From: Linyphia triangularis
Lineage: Eukaryota; Arthropoda; Arachnida; Araneae; Linyphiidae
Direction of reading: 5' to 3'
Assembly: GCA_963978545.1 (NCBI GenBank)
Contig: OZ021722.1
Coordinates: 109,502,442-109,566,441 of the forward strand
Length of the DNA stretch: 64,000 bases
The notes below the pieces were generated by a model that saw only the letters and a program-made list of their open reading frames with translations, had not been told where the DNA came from and searched no databases. The translations under genes and the position numbers were made by a program. Of the stretch, positions 10,850-21,674 are shown in pieces; within the stretch, counting starts at the first letter, position 1, and each line of letters begins with the position of its first letter.

Positions 10850-12497
10850 TCTCTATATATATAAGGCAAAGCCCTCACTCACTGATTCACTGACTGACTC
10901 ACTCATCACTAATTCTCCCACTTCCCACATAGTCACAACTCTGAAAATCGGCACAAATATCAACAATGGTAAAAATAGAAAAAGTAAACTATTCCGATCT
11001 CGATTAACACACTTTAAGGGGTCGAAAAGGGGTTAAACGTTCCAAACGGGGGACATTCGAAAATCCTACTTCCCACATAGTTACAACTCTGAAAATCGGC
11101 ACAAATATCAACAATGGTAAAAATAGAAAAAGTAAACTATTCCGATCTCGATTAACACACTTTAAGGGGTCGAAAAGGGGTTAAACGTTCCAAACGGGGG
11201 ACATTCGAAAATCCTACTTCCCACATAGTCACAACTCTGAAAATCGGCACAAATATCAACAATGGTAAAAATAGAAAAAGTAAACTATTCCAATCTCGAT
11301 TAACCCACTTTAGGGGGTCGAAAAGGGGTTAAACGTTCCAAACGGGGGACATTCGAAAATCCTACTTCCCACATAGTCACAACTCTGAAAATCGGCACAA
11401 ATATCAACAATGGTAAAAATAGAAAAAGTAAACTATTCCGATCTCGATTAACCCACTTTAAGGGGTCGAAAAGGGGTTAAACGTTCCAAACGGGGGACAT
11501 TCGAAAATCCTACTTCCCACATAGTCACAACTCTGAAAATCGGCACAAATATCAACAATGGTAAAAATAGAAAAAGTAAACTATCCCGATCTCGATTAAC
11601 CCACTTTAAGGGGTCGAAAAGGGGTTAAACGTTCCAAACGGGGGACATTCGAAAATCCTACTTCCCACATAGTCACAACTCTGAAAATTGGCACAAATAT
11701 CAACAATGGTAAACATAGAAAAAGTAAGCTATTCAGATCTCGATTAACCCACTTTAAGAGGTCAAAAAGGGGTTAAACGTTCCAAACGAGCGATATATTC
11801 GAATGTCCTACTTCTCATATTTTCACAATTCTGAAAACTGGTGTGAATATCAATAAAGACAAACGCAGAAAAAGTAAACTATTCCGATCTCCGGTGGATC
11901 AAGGGGAGGAAAAGGGGTTAAACGTTCCAAACGAGGAATATTAGAATGTACCACTTCCCATATGGTCAAACTCGGAAATTTGGTACAAATGTCAAAAAAG
12001 ATTAAACATAGAAAAAGTAAGCTATTCTGTTCTCGATTAACCAACTTTAAGGGGTCGAAAAGGAGTTAAATGTTCCGAACGAGGGATATCCGAATGTTCC
12101 TCTTCCAATGTAGTCATTTTTCTGATATTTTTTTGCAAATGTTAAAAAAATAAGTCATTCCAATATCGATTAACGAATTTTTAAGGGACGAAAAGACGAC
12201 GCAACATTGAAACTATACGAGGATTAACTTAATGTCTAATTAACTTAATTCCAATACAGCTACTACTTTGAAATTTAGAACTAAGAGCAAACATAAACAC
12301 AATAAACTATTCCAGTTTACTATTCACAATTATAAATTTCGTTTAAAATGTCAACAAAGGAAAGTTCCTATTTTGATAAATCAATTTGTCGGGATCGAAA
12401 TGGGAGCAAACGTCTGAAGTGTAGAATACATGAATGTCTTTTGATCTCTAAAATGCTAATGGTAAAATTTCGTAGCGCAGCACGGGTATTCAGCTAG
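10850..12497 (+). mobile_element. Non-autonomous Helitron
   Basis: Begins tctctatatatataaggc directly after an A and ends gggtattcagctag directly before a T, the 5'-TC and CTRR-3' ends and A/T target expected for Helitrons. There is no inverted repeat and no target duplication. No Rep/helicase coding sequence; most of the interior is a 148-bp tandem array. The cgtagcgcagcacggg segment before the 3' end may supply the terminal hairpin, though pairing is weak by eye. The split host repeat fixes both boundaries independently. Confidence 0.82.
10915..12120 (+). repeat. 148-bp minisatellite inside the Helitron
   Basis: The anchor tcccacatag or a close variant recurs at about 10922, 11071, 11219, 11367, 11515, 11663, 11813, 11956 and 12104, giving nine units at about 148 bp. 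The first six are nearly identical and the last three increasingly diverged. Frames inside it (10812-11036, 11850-12044) are by-products. Confidence 0.9.
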
Positions 12498-12843
12498 TAA
12501 ATTATATATTTGACAATAAGATTTCGGTCAATTCATTCAGTCAATTTTTGGTACAGTTTCGGCCATTTTTTCCCCATCAGACCAGTAAATTCTAATGTAC
12601 GTTGCCCCACATTCTACAAAACATTCAGAATGATATTCGATGTATGCATTCGCCTCTCAATACAGATAGAATACAATAACAAATTATTTAAGATGTTTTG
12701 TCAATTTTTTACTTACGCATGCAAAATTTCATGACTATAGGACATTGGACACAACGTGATAAAAAATTACCATAAATCACATTCCACAGCTCATCGACAA
12801 AAAGTCTTCTCTTTTTCAAAGTTTTGAAAGTTAAGAAGTCCTA

Positions 12844-13084
12844 TAGTAAACTTCAACTTAACTAGACATCACTTAGACGGTAGATCGTCACAGTGCTCAT
12901 AGGTATTTAATCCATTTTGGCGGTGTGAAAGCATAATGTTCGCCAAACCACAACCCTGTAGAGAACAAAAGGCTCTAAGGTTTGGCGAGAATTATGTCTT
13001 CACTCCGCCAAAATGGATTAAATACCTATGAGCACTGTGACGATCTACCGTCTAAGTGATGTCTAGTTAAGTTGAAGTTTAGTA
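12844..13084. mobile_element. 241-bp hairpin MITE, family C, copy 1
   Basis: Near-perfect palindrome: the arm opening tagtaaacttcaacttaac and running through gtgctcataggtatttaatcc is repeated inverted to 13084, leaving a short loop. TA flanks both ends (12842-12843 and 13085-13086), and the site is a TA within the left arm of a B element. Tc1/mariner-type target. The twin copy is at 44411-44651 and has the same length. Confidence 0.88.
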
Positions 13085-13304
13085 TAGTAAGTATCATTCC
13101 CTATACTCGCTATGTTAAAATCTTCTAGCCCAGTGCATTTAGAAACTACTTTGTAGAAATTTTTTATATTTGGTGAGTAGGTACGAAAACGATCACTGAA
13201 TGAAGTGACATCAATTGTTTTTATTTAATGTATATTAATTATAAATGAAAATAAATATAACAAAATGCAAAACCAGGCGTACACATTGGAGTAAGGTTTT
13301 CAGG

Positions 13305-13479
13305 TTGGTTGTTTTCAGATTATCTGGAGCCGTCAGCAACACGAGGGCTATAATGCGCCGAAAATTCGTCATTAGACAAGCCAACATACATTTACAAACA
13401 CCCATGCCAACACGGGACTCGAACCCGCAACCTCGCGGTCTAGATGCTAGCACGCTAACCACTATACCGTTTGGTCGGC
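13305..13479 (-). mobile_element. tRNA-derived SINE, family S1
   Basis: Full S1 structure on the minus strand. The target duplication taaggttttcagg is visible at 13292-13304 and 13480-13492. Inserted in the core of the B element. Confidence 0.92.
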
Positions 13480-13679
13480 TAAGGTTTTCAGGTATAAAAT
13501 AAAATATGTTAGACGATATTTTCGAGTTTTCAATTTATGTCATTTCATTAAGTGATAAATTTCGTACCTAGTCCCCAAATGTCAATGTTTTATAGAAAGT
13601 AGTTTCTAAATGCACTGGGCCAGAAGATTCTAACATAGCGTGTATAGGGAATGATCCTTTTACTAGGACTTCCTCTTAA

Positions 13680-14260
13680 GAATAATCAGAAGACCCCCCC
13701 CCCCCCCAAAAAAAAAAAAAAAAAAAAAAACATCGAATGAAAAGCAAGTCTAAATTTGGTAATTGCATTGCCAAAATAGTAAGTAATGCACTTAAAAAAA
13801 AAAAAAACTCAAGAGAACGAAAAAAGAACTTGAAATTCTTTTTGAGAAAAGTAAGGAAACTTTTCCCCTTGCAGCGGCAAACGAAGAAGACACAATTTCG
13901 TGTGTCCCCCCGCAATCCAAGCCTTTTAATAAAGTTTTCCAATCACGAAAGAATGACTAGTAGTTTTCTCCTCTTCTCCTGAAGTTCGGCTAATTAAATG
14001 TTCGTTTCGACGGAAATCACTAAATAGACTTTTCGTCAGGGACAGGGGCGACTTTTGACGCCATTATCTCTCCTGTTTTGCGATCTTTCGGTGACTGGCT
14101 CGTGCTTCGTTTGGAAAAACTCGATTACCGATGTTTTGGGAATTTAATTTCGGGGTCGGGAGTCTGTCTATGGGGCTGTGGTGTTCGCTTTGCTGTGGGT
14201 TTGTTTGAAGTTGGTCTTTTAAATTCGTTTTTGAATAATGTAATGTGTGCGAGTTAGAAT
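13680..14260. other. Unassigned, less AT-rich stretch
   Basis: After a C-run and A-tract (13695-13730) comes sequence with more C and G than the surroundings and not repeated in the window. The opposing frames at 13676-13982 depend on homopolymers. It could be an untranslated or regulatory piece, but no motif supports that. Confidence 0.35.
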
Positions 14261-14274
14261 GATGTTGAAAATGA

Positions 14275-14452
14275 TTGGTTGTTTTCAGATTATCTGGCGC
14301 CGTCAGCAACACGAGGGCTATAATGCGCCGAAACATTCGTCATTAGGCAAGCCAACATACATTTACAAACACCCATGCCTAACACTGGACTCGGAACCCG
14401 CAACCTCGCGGTCTAGAAGCCAGCACGCTAACCACTATACCGTTTGGTCGGC
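14275..14452 (-). mobile_element. tRNA-derived SINE, family S1
   Basis: Minus-strand S1 copy. The target duplication gatgttgaaaatga is seen at 14261-14274 and 14453-14466. Confidence 0.93.
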
Positions 14453-14511
14453 GATGTTGAAAATGAAGGAAGTTTTTCATTAATTAATTTCAATTACACT
14501 TATCTCTACAA

Positions 14512-15233
14512 AGGGTAATGAAAGTATAGCATGCGGTGGGGAAAAAAAATATATATATATATATATTATTATTATTTTTTTTTTTTTTTTGGCATTTCTC
14601 CACGTTTTGGAACACCTTGATTTCAAAAAAAGTTACCTACCTAGAAAAAATTTCTGTCTGTGTGTACGTGGTCAGCATAACTCCCGAACAAATTGACCTA
14701 TGATGTTTAAATTTGATGAGCAGGTTGGTGATGGTCCTAGGACCTACCATTAAGGTTTTCGTAAAAATCGCGCATGCGCATAAAGTAGCTGCAATTGAGA
14801 AAATCATGTTTTTCAATGATTGCTAAAAAATGGCTCTAACGATTTTGATAACTCTGCGCTAGTGCCTATTAAAGTGTTCTAATCTTGCCCACCTTCGAAG
14901 TTTCGGTAGAAATGCTATAGAAGCGTAAAAAGTTAAAAATAGAGTACCTTTAGCACAGAGCTCTCTGCTCTTGAGCATCGCCCATCAACGATTGACTTTT
15001 TTATATTTCACGCACGAGAAAGCACAATGCATTCTCGATCGAATAACATCGCCAATTTCGTCATCTTGGCATTTCTTTTTTGACCATGCAAAAATTATTG
15101 CCAAAAATATCGCCAATCTGCTCATTTTTATTTAAATGATGAAAATCTGACAACGGTAAATAACATTATTAATTTTAATGTAATGACCAATATTATAGTG
15201 TAATTGAAAGTTGTGCGAAGTTCCATACTCCTT
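14512..15233 (+). repeat. Family A dispersed repeat, near complete
   Basis: Opens gggtaatgaaagtatagca, then an A/T tract, gcatttctccacg, gtctgtgtgtacgtggtcag, and closes with tagtgtaattgaaagttgtg followed by a ttcca...ctcctta end. Length about 720 bp as in 60755-61490. No coding sequence. Confidence 0.75.
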
Positions 15234-15722
15234 AGTTTTGGTCAAAATCTTGGGCTATCATTTAATATAGGCGAATAACTTTATTTTAAGAATCACGTTT
15301 CAAATCGGAAATGAAGTTTGATGGAAGAATCTAACCTTGAAACAAGGTTCCAAAAGAAGTTGTTAAAAGGGCATGTATCATTTGGTTTATTATCGTTTGG
15401 GCTGCTTATTCCCGGATCAATGAACAAAAGAAAAAAAAAAAGTGTCAAGCAATTTCAAACAAATTTTCAAGTGGGACAATGGATACTGACACCGGGATAC
15501 TATTTGACTTTTCTGTTTTGATGTATCAAAATTTAGATATTGGATCAGTATAAACAATCAATTTTAAAAAATTGCGCCGCACTTCTGGAATAAACTGAAT
15601 TATACTCGTTGGACTTTTTGAATTAAGCTTTATGCTTTTGTTTAATTAAAAAAAAAAAAATGACTAACGGTGCTATATCATTTAAAAAATAATATAATCC
15701 GCACAAAAAAAGTTTTTAATAT
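15234..15722. other. Unassigned stretch
   Basis: AT-rich; no repeat or gene recognised. The 67-codon frame at 15318-15521 lacks any motif and I do not call it. Confidence 0.45.
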
Positions 15723-16260
15723 AAATCCTTTATATGCATTGCCGATTTTTATATTCATTAACATAGCACCGTATCTCTTGTCAGCGTGTGCTTGGTGTTT
15801 GCATCTAATTTTAAATTTTGAAAACATCTCTGTCAGAAAAATATGCGGTAAACTTCTTTTCAAAATTTATTCATTAAACATGAATGGGAATTTATGTACT
15901 AACATCCAAATATCTTTTATTTATTTTTATTTAAACAATTTTATTATTTATTTATATATTAAAACAATTTTGGCAATAGGAAAGAGTTTCTTCAATGATC
16001 GGTTAAATGCTATTTCCACGTGATTAGATGACTGCAAGCTGGTTTATTAGTATTCTGTAAAAGCGACCTTTTAGTTACTGTGACAGCCTCCAAAATTTAT
16101 TTGGTAGAATGTATTGTCATTGACATCGAATCTATCTGTCAAGTTTCAACGTGTTTGGATGACAGAAATGTGGTTATTAGGCTTCTGTAGATTTGCCCTC
16201 CATCGATATATACCCCCCCCCCCCTCACTCACAAAATTTCAGTTAATATGAATGATTTTA
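15723..16260 (+). repeat. Family R dispersed repeat, complete
   Basis: Starts aaatcctttatatgcattgc and ends ttaatatgaatgatttta, an eroded form of the ataaaggattta end. It carries the gtaaacttcttttcaaaatt block, the gatcggttaaatgctattt block and a half-repeat around gattagatgactgcaa and gtttggatgacagaa. Frames at 15670-16023 are by-products. Confidence 0.72.
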
Positions 16261-16429
16261 AAATTGACTTTCTTAATTTCAATAAAAATACTTTATTATT
16301 AATTAAATATATTCTGCGTAAAAAGTGTAAATATCTACGAAACTTTTTTCTAAACCTCACTATACAATAGCATGAAATATTTCTTACAAAACTAAATAAC
16401 AAAAAATACACTTCTAATCGAATTTACAT

Positions 16430-17071
16430 AACCACTTACCAACGGCGGAAACAAAATTCAATTCGCCAAACGATAAAATATCTTTTATTTTTAATCTTCG
16501 GAAACGGAAAAGACATCTTATTTACAACACTACAAAGAAAAAATATCAAATTATATCGCAAGCGGTGAATAAAAACCAATTCCCTCTCAACATGATAAAA
16601 GTCTCAAGTTCAACTACCCCACAAACAAAAAGAACAAAATATTCCTTTTTAGAATATCTATAATAAAGAATTCGGTGACACGAATTCCCAGAACGCGAAG
16701 AGCATCATCTTGCGACGAATTTCGAAAAACGTTCACCCACTTCTATTTTTATTCTTATTTCACACTATCGCCTGCTACTTAGAGAAATATCGCTCCATCC
16801 CGCGAACGCAACAAGTTCTATTTCGTCCGTGCGCCGTCTTATTGACCCCAGGATGAATGAATGAATAAATAGGGAAGATTTGCTTGGCGGTGAAGTTCGC
16901 CGGTCTCTCATGGCAACGGTTGTCAGGGGCAACGCCGAGAGATATAAATGTGTCAAGATGCGCAACAAAATGAGCTTCGTGTGAGGAGAGTATGGCTCTG
17001 GAATAAAAATGAACGGGAAATCGTAACTTTACCCAAAGACTGCTAATGCACAAGGGCATAGGAGGATGTCT
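16430..17071. other. Single-copy-looking stretch with possible promoter motifs
   Basis: Not repeated in the window and richer in C/G than its surroundings, particularly 16780-16960. It contains an X-box-like palindrome and a TATA-like word described separately. Minus-strand frames at 16765-17059 have no recognisable domain. Possibly a promoter-proximal or intronic piece of a gene outside what can be seen. Confidence 0.3.
16919..16933. promoter_or_regulatory. X-box-like palindrome
   Basis: gttgtcaggggcaac reads as GTTGTC-AGG-GGCAAC, close to the RFX-factor X-box (GTNRCC, 0-3 spacer, RGYAAC), with a further ggcaac half-site just upstream at 16912-16917. A tataaat word follows at 16943-16949. 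One match by eye in 64 kb is weak evidence. Confidence 0.25.
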
Positions 17072-17148
17072 TTCTAGTAAGGATCATTCCCTATATTAGC
17101 TACGTTTCAATCTTCTAGTCCAGTGCATTTAGAAACTACTTTTTATAA
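17072..17148 (+). repeat. Family B, left end only
   Basis: aaggatcattccctatatta through agtgcatttagaaactact, abruptly replaced by satellite sequence at 17149. No partner arm found on the far side of the array. Confidence 0.7.
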
Positions 17149-19940
17149 CACATCTGAAAAATTTCACCAATTTTTCAGATGTGTAATTAAAATAAGAAAA
17201 TTTATACCAAAGAGGTAATAGGGCAATTTTTTAAAAATAGTTTTGGCTGTAATGAAAAGTTTAAAGATACCATTAGAAGTTTAAAGATTCATTTTTCAGA
17301 TACCAATTTTTCAGATTTACACATCTGAAAAATTTCACCAATTTTTCAGATGTGTAAATCAAATAAAAAAAATTATGCCAAAGATATACTAGGGCAATTT
17401 TGTAAAAATAGTTGTAGCAGTAATGAAAAGTTTAAAGATACCATTAGAAGTTTAAAGATTCATTTTTCAGATACCAATTTTTCAGATGTGTAAATCATAC
17501 AAGAAAATTTATGCCAAAGAGATACTAGGGCAATTTTTTAAAAATAGTTTTGTCAGTAATGAAAAGTTTAAAGATACCATTAGAAGTTTAAAGATTCATT
17601 TTTCAGATACCAATTTTTCAGATTTACACATCTGAAAAATTTCACCAATTTTTCAGATGTGTAAATCAAATAAAAAAAATTATGCCAAAGATATACTAGG
17701 GCAATTTTGTAAAAATAGTTGTAGCAGTAATGAAAAGTTTAAAGATACCATTAGAAGTTTAAAGATTCATTTTTCAGATACCAATTTTTCAGATGTGTAA
17801 ATCATACAAGAAAATTTATGCCAAAGAGATACTAGGGCAATTTTTTAAAAATAGTTTTGTCAGTAATGAAAAGTTTAAAGATTCATTTTTCAGATACCAA
17901 CTTTTCAGATGTGTAAATCATACAAGAAAATTTATGCCAAAGAGATACTAGGGCAATTTTTTAAAAATAGTTTTGGCAGTAATGAAAAGTTTAAAGATAC
18001 CATTAGAAGTTTAAAGATTCATTTTTCAGATACCAATTTTTCAGATTTACACATCTGAAAAATTTCACCAATTTTTCAGATGTGTAAATCAAATAAAAAA
18101 AATTATGCCAAAGATATACTAGGGCAATTTTGTAAAAATAGTTGTAGCAGTAATGAAAAGTTTAAAGATACCATTAGAAGTTTAAAGATTCATTTTTCAG
18201 ATACCAATTTTTCAGATGTGTAAATCATACAAGAAAATTTATGCCAAAGAGATACTAGGGCAATTTTTTAAAAATAGTTTTGTCAGTAATGAAAAGTTTA
18301 AAGATACCATTAGAAGTTTAAAGATTCATTTTTCAGATACCAACTTTTCAGATGTGTAAATCATACAAGAAAATTTATGCCAAAGAGATACTAGGGCAAT
18401 TTTTTAAAAATAGTTTTGGCTGTAATGAAAAGTTTAAAGATACCATTAGAAGTTTAAAGATTCATTTTTCAGATACCAATTTTTCAGATTTACACATCTG
18501 AAAAATTTCACCAATTTTTCAGATGTGTAAATCAAATAAAAAAAATTATGCCAAAGATATACTAGGGCAATTTTGTAAAAATAGTTGTAGCAGTAATGAA
18601 AAGTTTAAAGATACCATTAGAAGTTTAAAGATTCATTTTTCAGATACCAATTTTTCAGATGTGTAAATCATACAAGAAAATTTATGCCAAAGAGATACTA
18701 GGGCAATTTTTTAAAAATAGTTTTGTCAGTAATGAAAAGTTTAAAGATACCATTAGAAGTTTAAAGATTCATTTTTCAGATACCAACTTTTCAGATGTGT
18801 AAATCATACAAGAAAATTTATGCCAAAGAGATACTAGGGCAATTTTTTAAAAATAGTTTTGGCTGTAATGAAAAGTTTAAAGATGCCATTAGAAGTTTAA
18901 AGATTCATTTTTCAGATACCAATTTTTCAGATTTACACATCTGAAAAATTTCACCAATTTTTCAGATGTGTAAATCAAATAAAAAAAATTATGCCAAAGA
19001 TATACTAGGGCAATTTTGTAAAAATAGTTGTAGCAGTAATGAAAAGTTTAAAGATACCATTAGAAGTTTAAAGATTCATTTTTCAGATACCAATTTTTCA
19101 GATGTGTAAATCATACAAGAAAATTTATGCCAAAGAGATGCTAGGGCAATTTTTTAAAAATAGTTTTGTCAGTAATGAAAAGTTTAAAGATACCATTAGA
19201 AGTTTAACGATTCATTTTTCAGATACCAATTTTTCAGATTTACACATCTGAAAAATTTCACCAATTTTTCAGATGTGTAAGTCAAATAAAAAAAATTATG
19301 CCAAAGATATACTAGGGCAATTTTGTAAAAATAGTTGTAGCAGTAATGAAAAGTTTAAAGATACCATTAGAAGTTTAAAGATTCATTTTTCAGATACCAA
19401 TTTTTCAGATGTGTAAATCATACAAGAAAATTTATGCCAAAGAGATACTAGGGCAATTTTTTAAAAATAGTTTTGTCAGTAATGAAAAGTTTAAAGATAC
19501 CATTAGAAGTTTAAAGATTCATTTTTCAGATACCAACTTTTCAGATGTGTAAATCATACAAGAAAATTTATGCCAAAGAGATACTAGGGCAATTTTTTAA
19601 AAATAGTTTTGTCAGTAATGAAAAGTTTAAAGATACCATTAGAAGTTTAAAGATTCATTTTTCAGATACCAACTTTTCAGATGTGTAAATCATACAAGAA
19701 AATTTATGCCAAAGAGATACTAGGGCAATTTTTTAAAAATAGTTTTGGCAGTAATGAAAAGTTTAAAGATACCATTAGAAGTTTAAAGATTCATTTTTCA
19801 GATACCAATTTTTCAGATTTACACATCTGAAAAATTTCACCAATTTTTCAGATGTGTAAATCATATAAGAAAATTTATGCCAAAGAGATACTAGGGCAAT
19901 TTTTCCAAAATAGTTTTGGCAGTAATGAAAAGTTTAAGTT
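17149..19940 (+). repeat. Satellite array with A-B-B higher-order units
   Basis: About 19 monomers, counted by the ttatgccaaag word. B monomers of about 136 bp (tacaagaaaatttatgcc...) alternate with A monomers of about 172 bp. A monomers carry an extra dyad: tttacacatctgaaaaattt facing tttttcagatgtgtaaat. From 18045 the order is mostly A-B-B, giving a higher-order period near 442 bp (A anchors at about 18106, 18547 and 18990). One B at 17877 lacks the gataccattagaagtttaaa segment. The first and last monomers are diverged. The frame at 19852-20049 is a by-product. Confidence 0.9.
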
Positions 19941-20689
19941 ATACAGTAACATGAAACTTTTACCTATTACCACAATTCTTCGGAAAAATGGCGCCAAAAT
20001 ACGGATGAACGGGGAAACGTACTTTCATAAAAATAGAAAAATTCTCTGATTGTTGCGAATTTTAAAAAGTTCCCTGTTTTTTTTTTCAAAGAATCAACAA
20101 GCATAATTACATTTCCCTGACCAGGTTTTCCGGGTTCTGTGGCCACTAAGCAATAAGCGAAAACATAAACTAATAAATAAGTTAACTTTAATCTATTTAG
20201 ATCAGATTATTTTATTATAATATTTTTACAAAATAAGTTCTGAATTGTGTTTTTATTTGTTGGATTTGAAATGGTAAACATTTTAGATGATTAAAATCTA
20301 CATTCTTTTATTTTTCAAAACAAGAATTACGTTTTATCTTCTTGCAAATTTCAAAATTGTAAGATTAATTGAAGATTTCATTATTTTTAAGTAACTGTGC
20401 TAAAATGTAAGCGTTTTGAAAAATATATCGATATTCATTTAACATTTAAAGACCTAAGTCAGCTGAAGCTAGGCATATAATTCAAAATTTTATTGCCAAA
20501 TTCTTTTGATCAAAAAGAGTTATTTTTACTTAAAGTTGCTATTTTAAAGAGCGATAAATTACACTTAAAAGAACATCTTGAAGAACCGAAAGCAAAAATT
20601 TTTATATATAAGTAAAAAAAAAAAAAAAAAAGAAGCCATCAAGAGTACTTTGAAGGGGGAAAAAATGATGTCATCATGACATAATTAGC
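19941..20689. other. Unassigned AT-rich stretch
   Basis: No recognisable gene or repeat. An A-tract lies at 20613-20631. Confidence 0.45.
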
Positions 20690-20790
20690 TATAGGATTTA
20701 GTTTAACTCATTCAAAGTCGATTTTTTTAAATAGTTTCGGCTTTTTTTGTCCCGGAAGACCAGTATATTCGTAAATTGAAATCGGTAACG
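20690..20790 (-). repeat. Family P fragment
   Basis: gtttaactcattcaaagtcg followed by a ttcggc...tttttgtcccggaagaccagt block matches an arm of the P fold-back at 43745-43830. Confidence 0.5.
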
Positions 20791-20850
20791 CGTGAAATGC
20801 CAGATTAATCAACTACGACGTCACAAAAATCATCTTTTAACGATGCCATA

Positions 20851-21314
20851 TACAGTGCATTAAGCGAAGGACTCCATGATTTTAAAGATAAATAACTCAA
20901 TAACAAAGATCGGTAGAAGAATGGAACAAAATGTAGAGTTATTTTGAAAGCTGTAAAAATCTTACACTAAATTTTCAAAATTAGTTACAAATGTTGTCAA
21001 CAGGTGGCGCTGTACATTATAGTTCTTACGATTACAGTGCTTTGAAGCTCAGACCGATCAGTTTTCGGACAGATTCACTGTTTAATGGTAAAAGGAAATT
21101 AATGTGATTGCAAAGGACAAATTTATAACAGCTTTCTTGAATTTGTCCACTTACAGCGCCATCTGCTGGCAACCATTGTAACTAATTTAGTAACTTCTGT
21201 TTTAGATTTTTACAGCTTTAAAATAATTGCATTTTTTGCTTCATTTTTCCATCGATCTTTGTTTGTGAATTATTAAATTTTAAAATCAGGGGGACCTTTT
21301 TTGGACCCCCTGTA
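20851..21314. mobile_element. Fold-back element with about 145-bp arms
   Basis: The left arm (tacagtgcattaagcgaagg..., ccatgattttaaagataaat, agctgtaaaaatct, ggtggcgctgta) is repeated inverted in 21125-21314, ending ggaccccctgta. The inner repeats tggcgctgta and tacagcgcca are clear. Flanking TA suggests a Tc1/mariner-like MITE. No coding sequence. Confidence 0.75.
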
Positions 21315-21674
21315 TTTACGAGTCCACGTTCCATCTAATCCAGCAGCCTTAAGAGGATTACAACTTGCTGCTGCGTTCTGTTGCGTCGATTGTTTGTCTT
21401 TTTTTGCGCTTATTTATCTATTTTTTTTCCGCGGCGGAAGGTGTAGTGCCACTTTGCGGGGATGAAATGTCCGCAGGAACAATTTTGTTTCTTCTTTGAA
21501 TAAAATACGGGGAATGATGGGGGGAGTAGAAGGTTTTTCGACTAATCCCAAAAACGAAATGGCCATTTTGTGAGGGGTTGAGATATGTAGGAATGTTTTT
21601 TTGGAATTGTTCACTTTTTTTGTGAGTGGAAAAGTAGAGATTGTTCGAGAGAAATCGTAGAGCTCGAGATGGGA
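21315..21674. other. Unassigned stretch
   Basis: Not repeated in the window. Overlapping minus-strand frames at 21414-21702 carry no recognisable domain. Confidence 0.35.

Larger units (their letters stand above)
10660..12720. mobile_element. Fold-back family P copy split by a Helitron
   Basis: The left piece (about 10680-10849) matches 22145-22321 of the P copy at 21675-22482, and the right piece (12498-12720) matches what follows there, including a cagaatgatattc block. Similarity runs straight through the Helitron insertion point, showing the P element was the older target. Confidence 0.65.
12831..13679. mobile_element. Family B TIR element with two nested insertions
   Basis: Left end ttaagaagtccta, interrupted by a hairpin MITE, continues gtaagtatcattcccta; the right arm ends agggaatgatcc...aggacttcctcttaa. 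A SINE with its own target duplication lies in the core. Removing both insertions restores the standard B structure. Confidence 0.78.

Noticed and set aside
10812..11036. 74-codon frame with TDSLTDSL repeats
   Set aside because: The repeats are the tcactgact words at the Helitron 5' end, and the frame spans its border.
13676..13982. Overlapping frames with phenylalanine or lysine runs
   Set aside because: Both depend on A/T and C/G homopolymers read in opposite directions.
17149..19940. CRISPR-like array
   Set aside because: Monomers are contiguous with no unique spacers, and the genome is eukaryotic in character.
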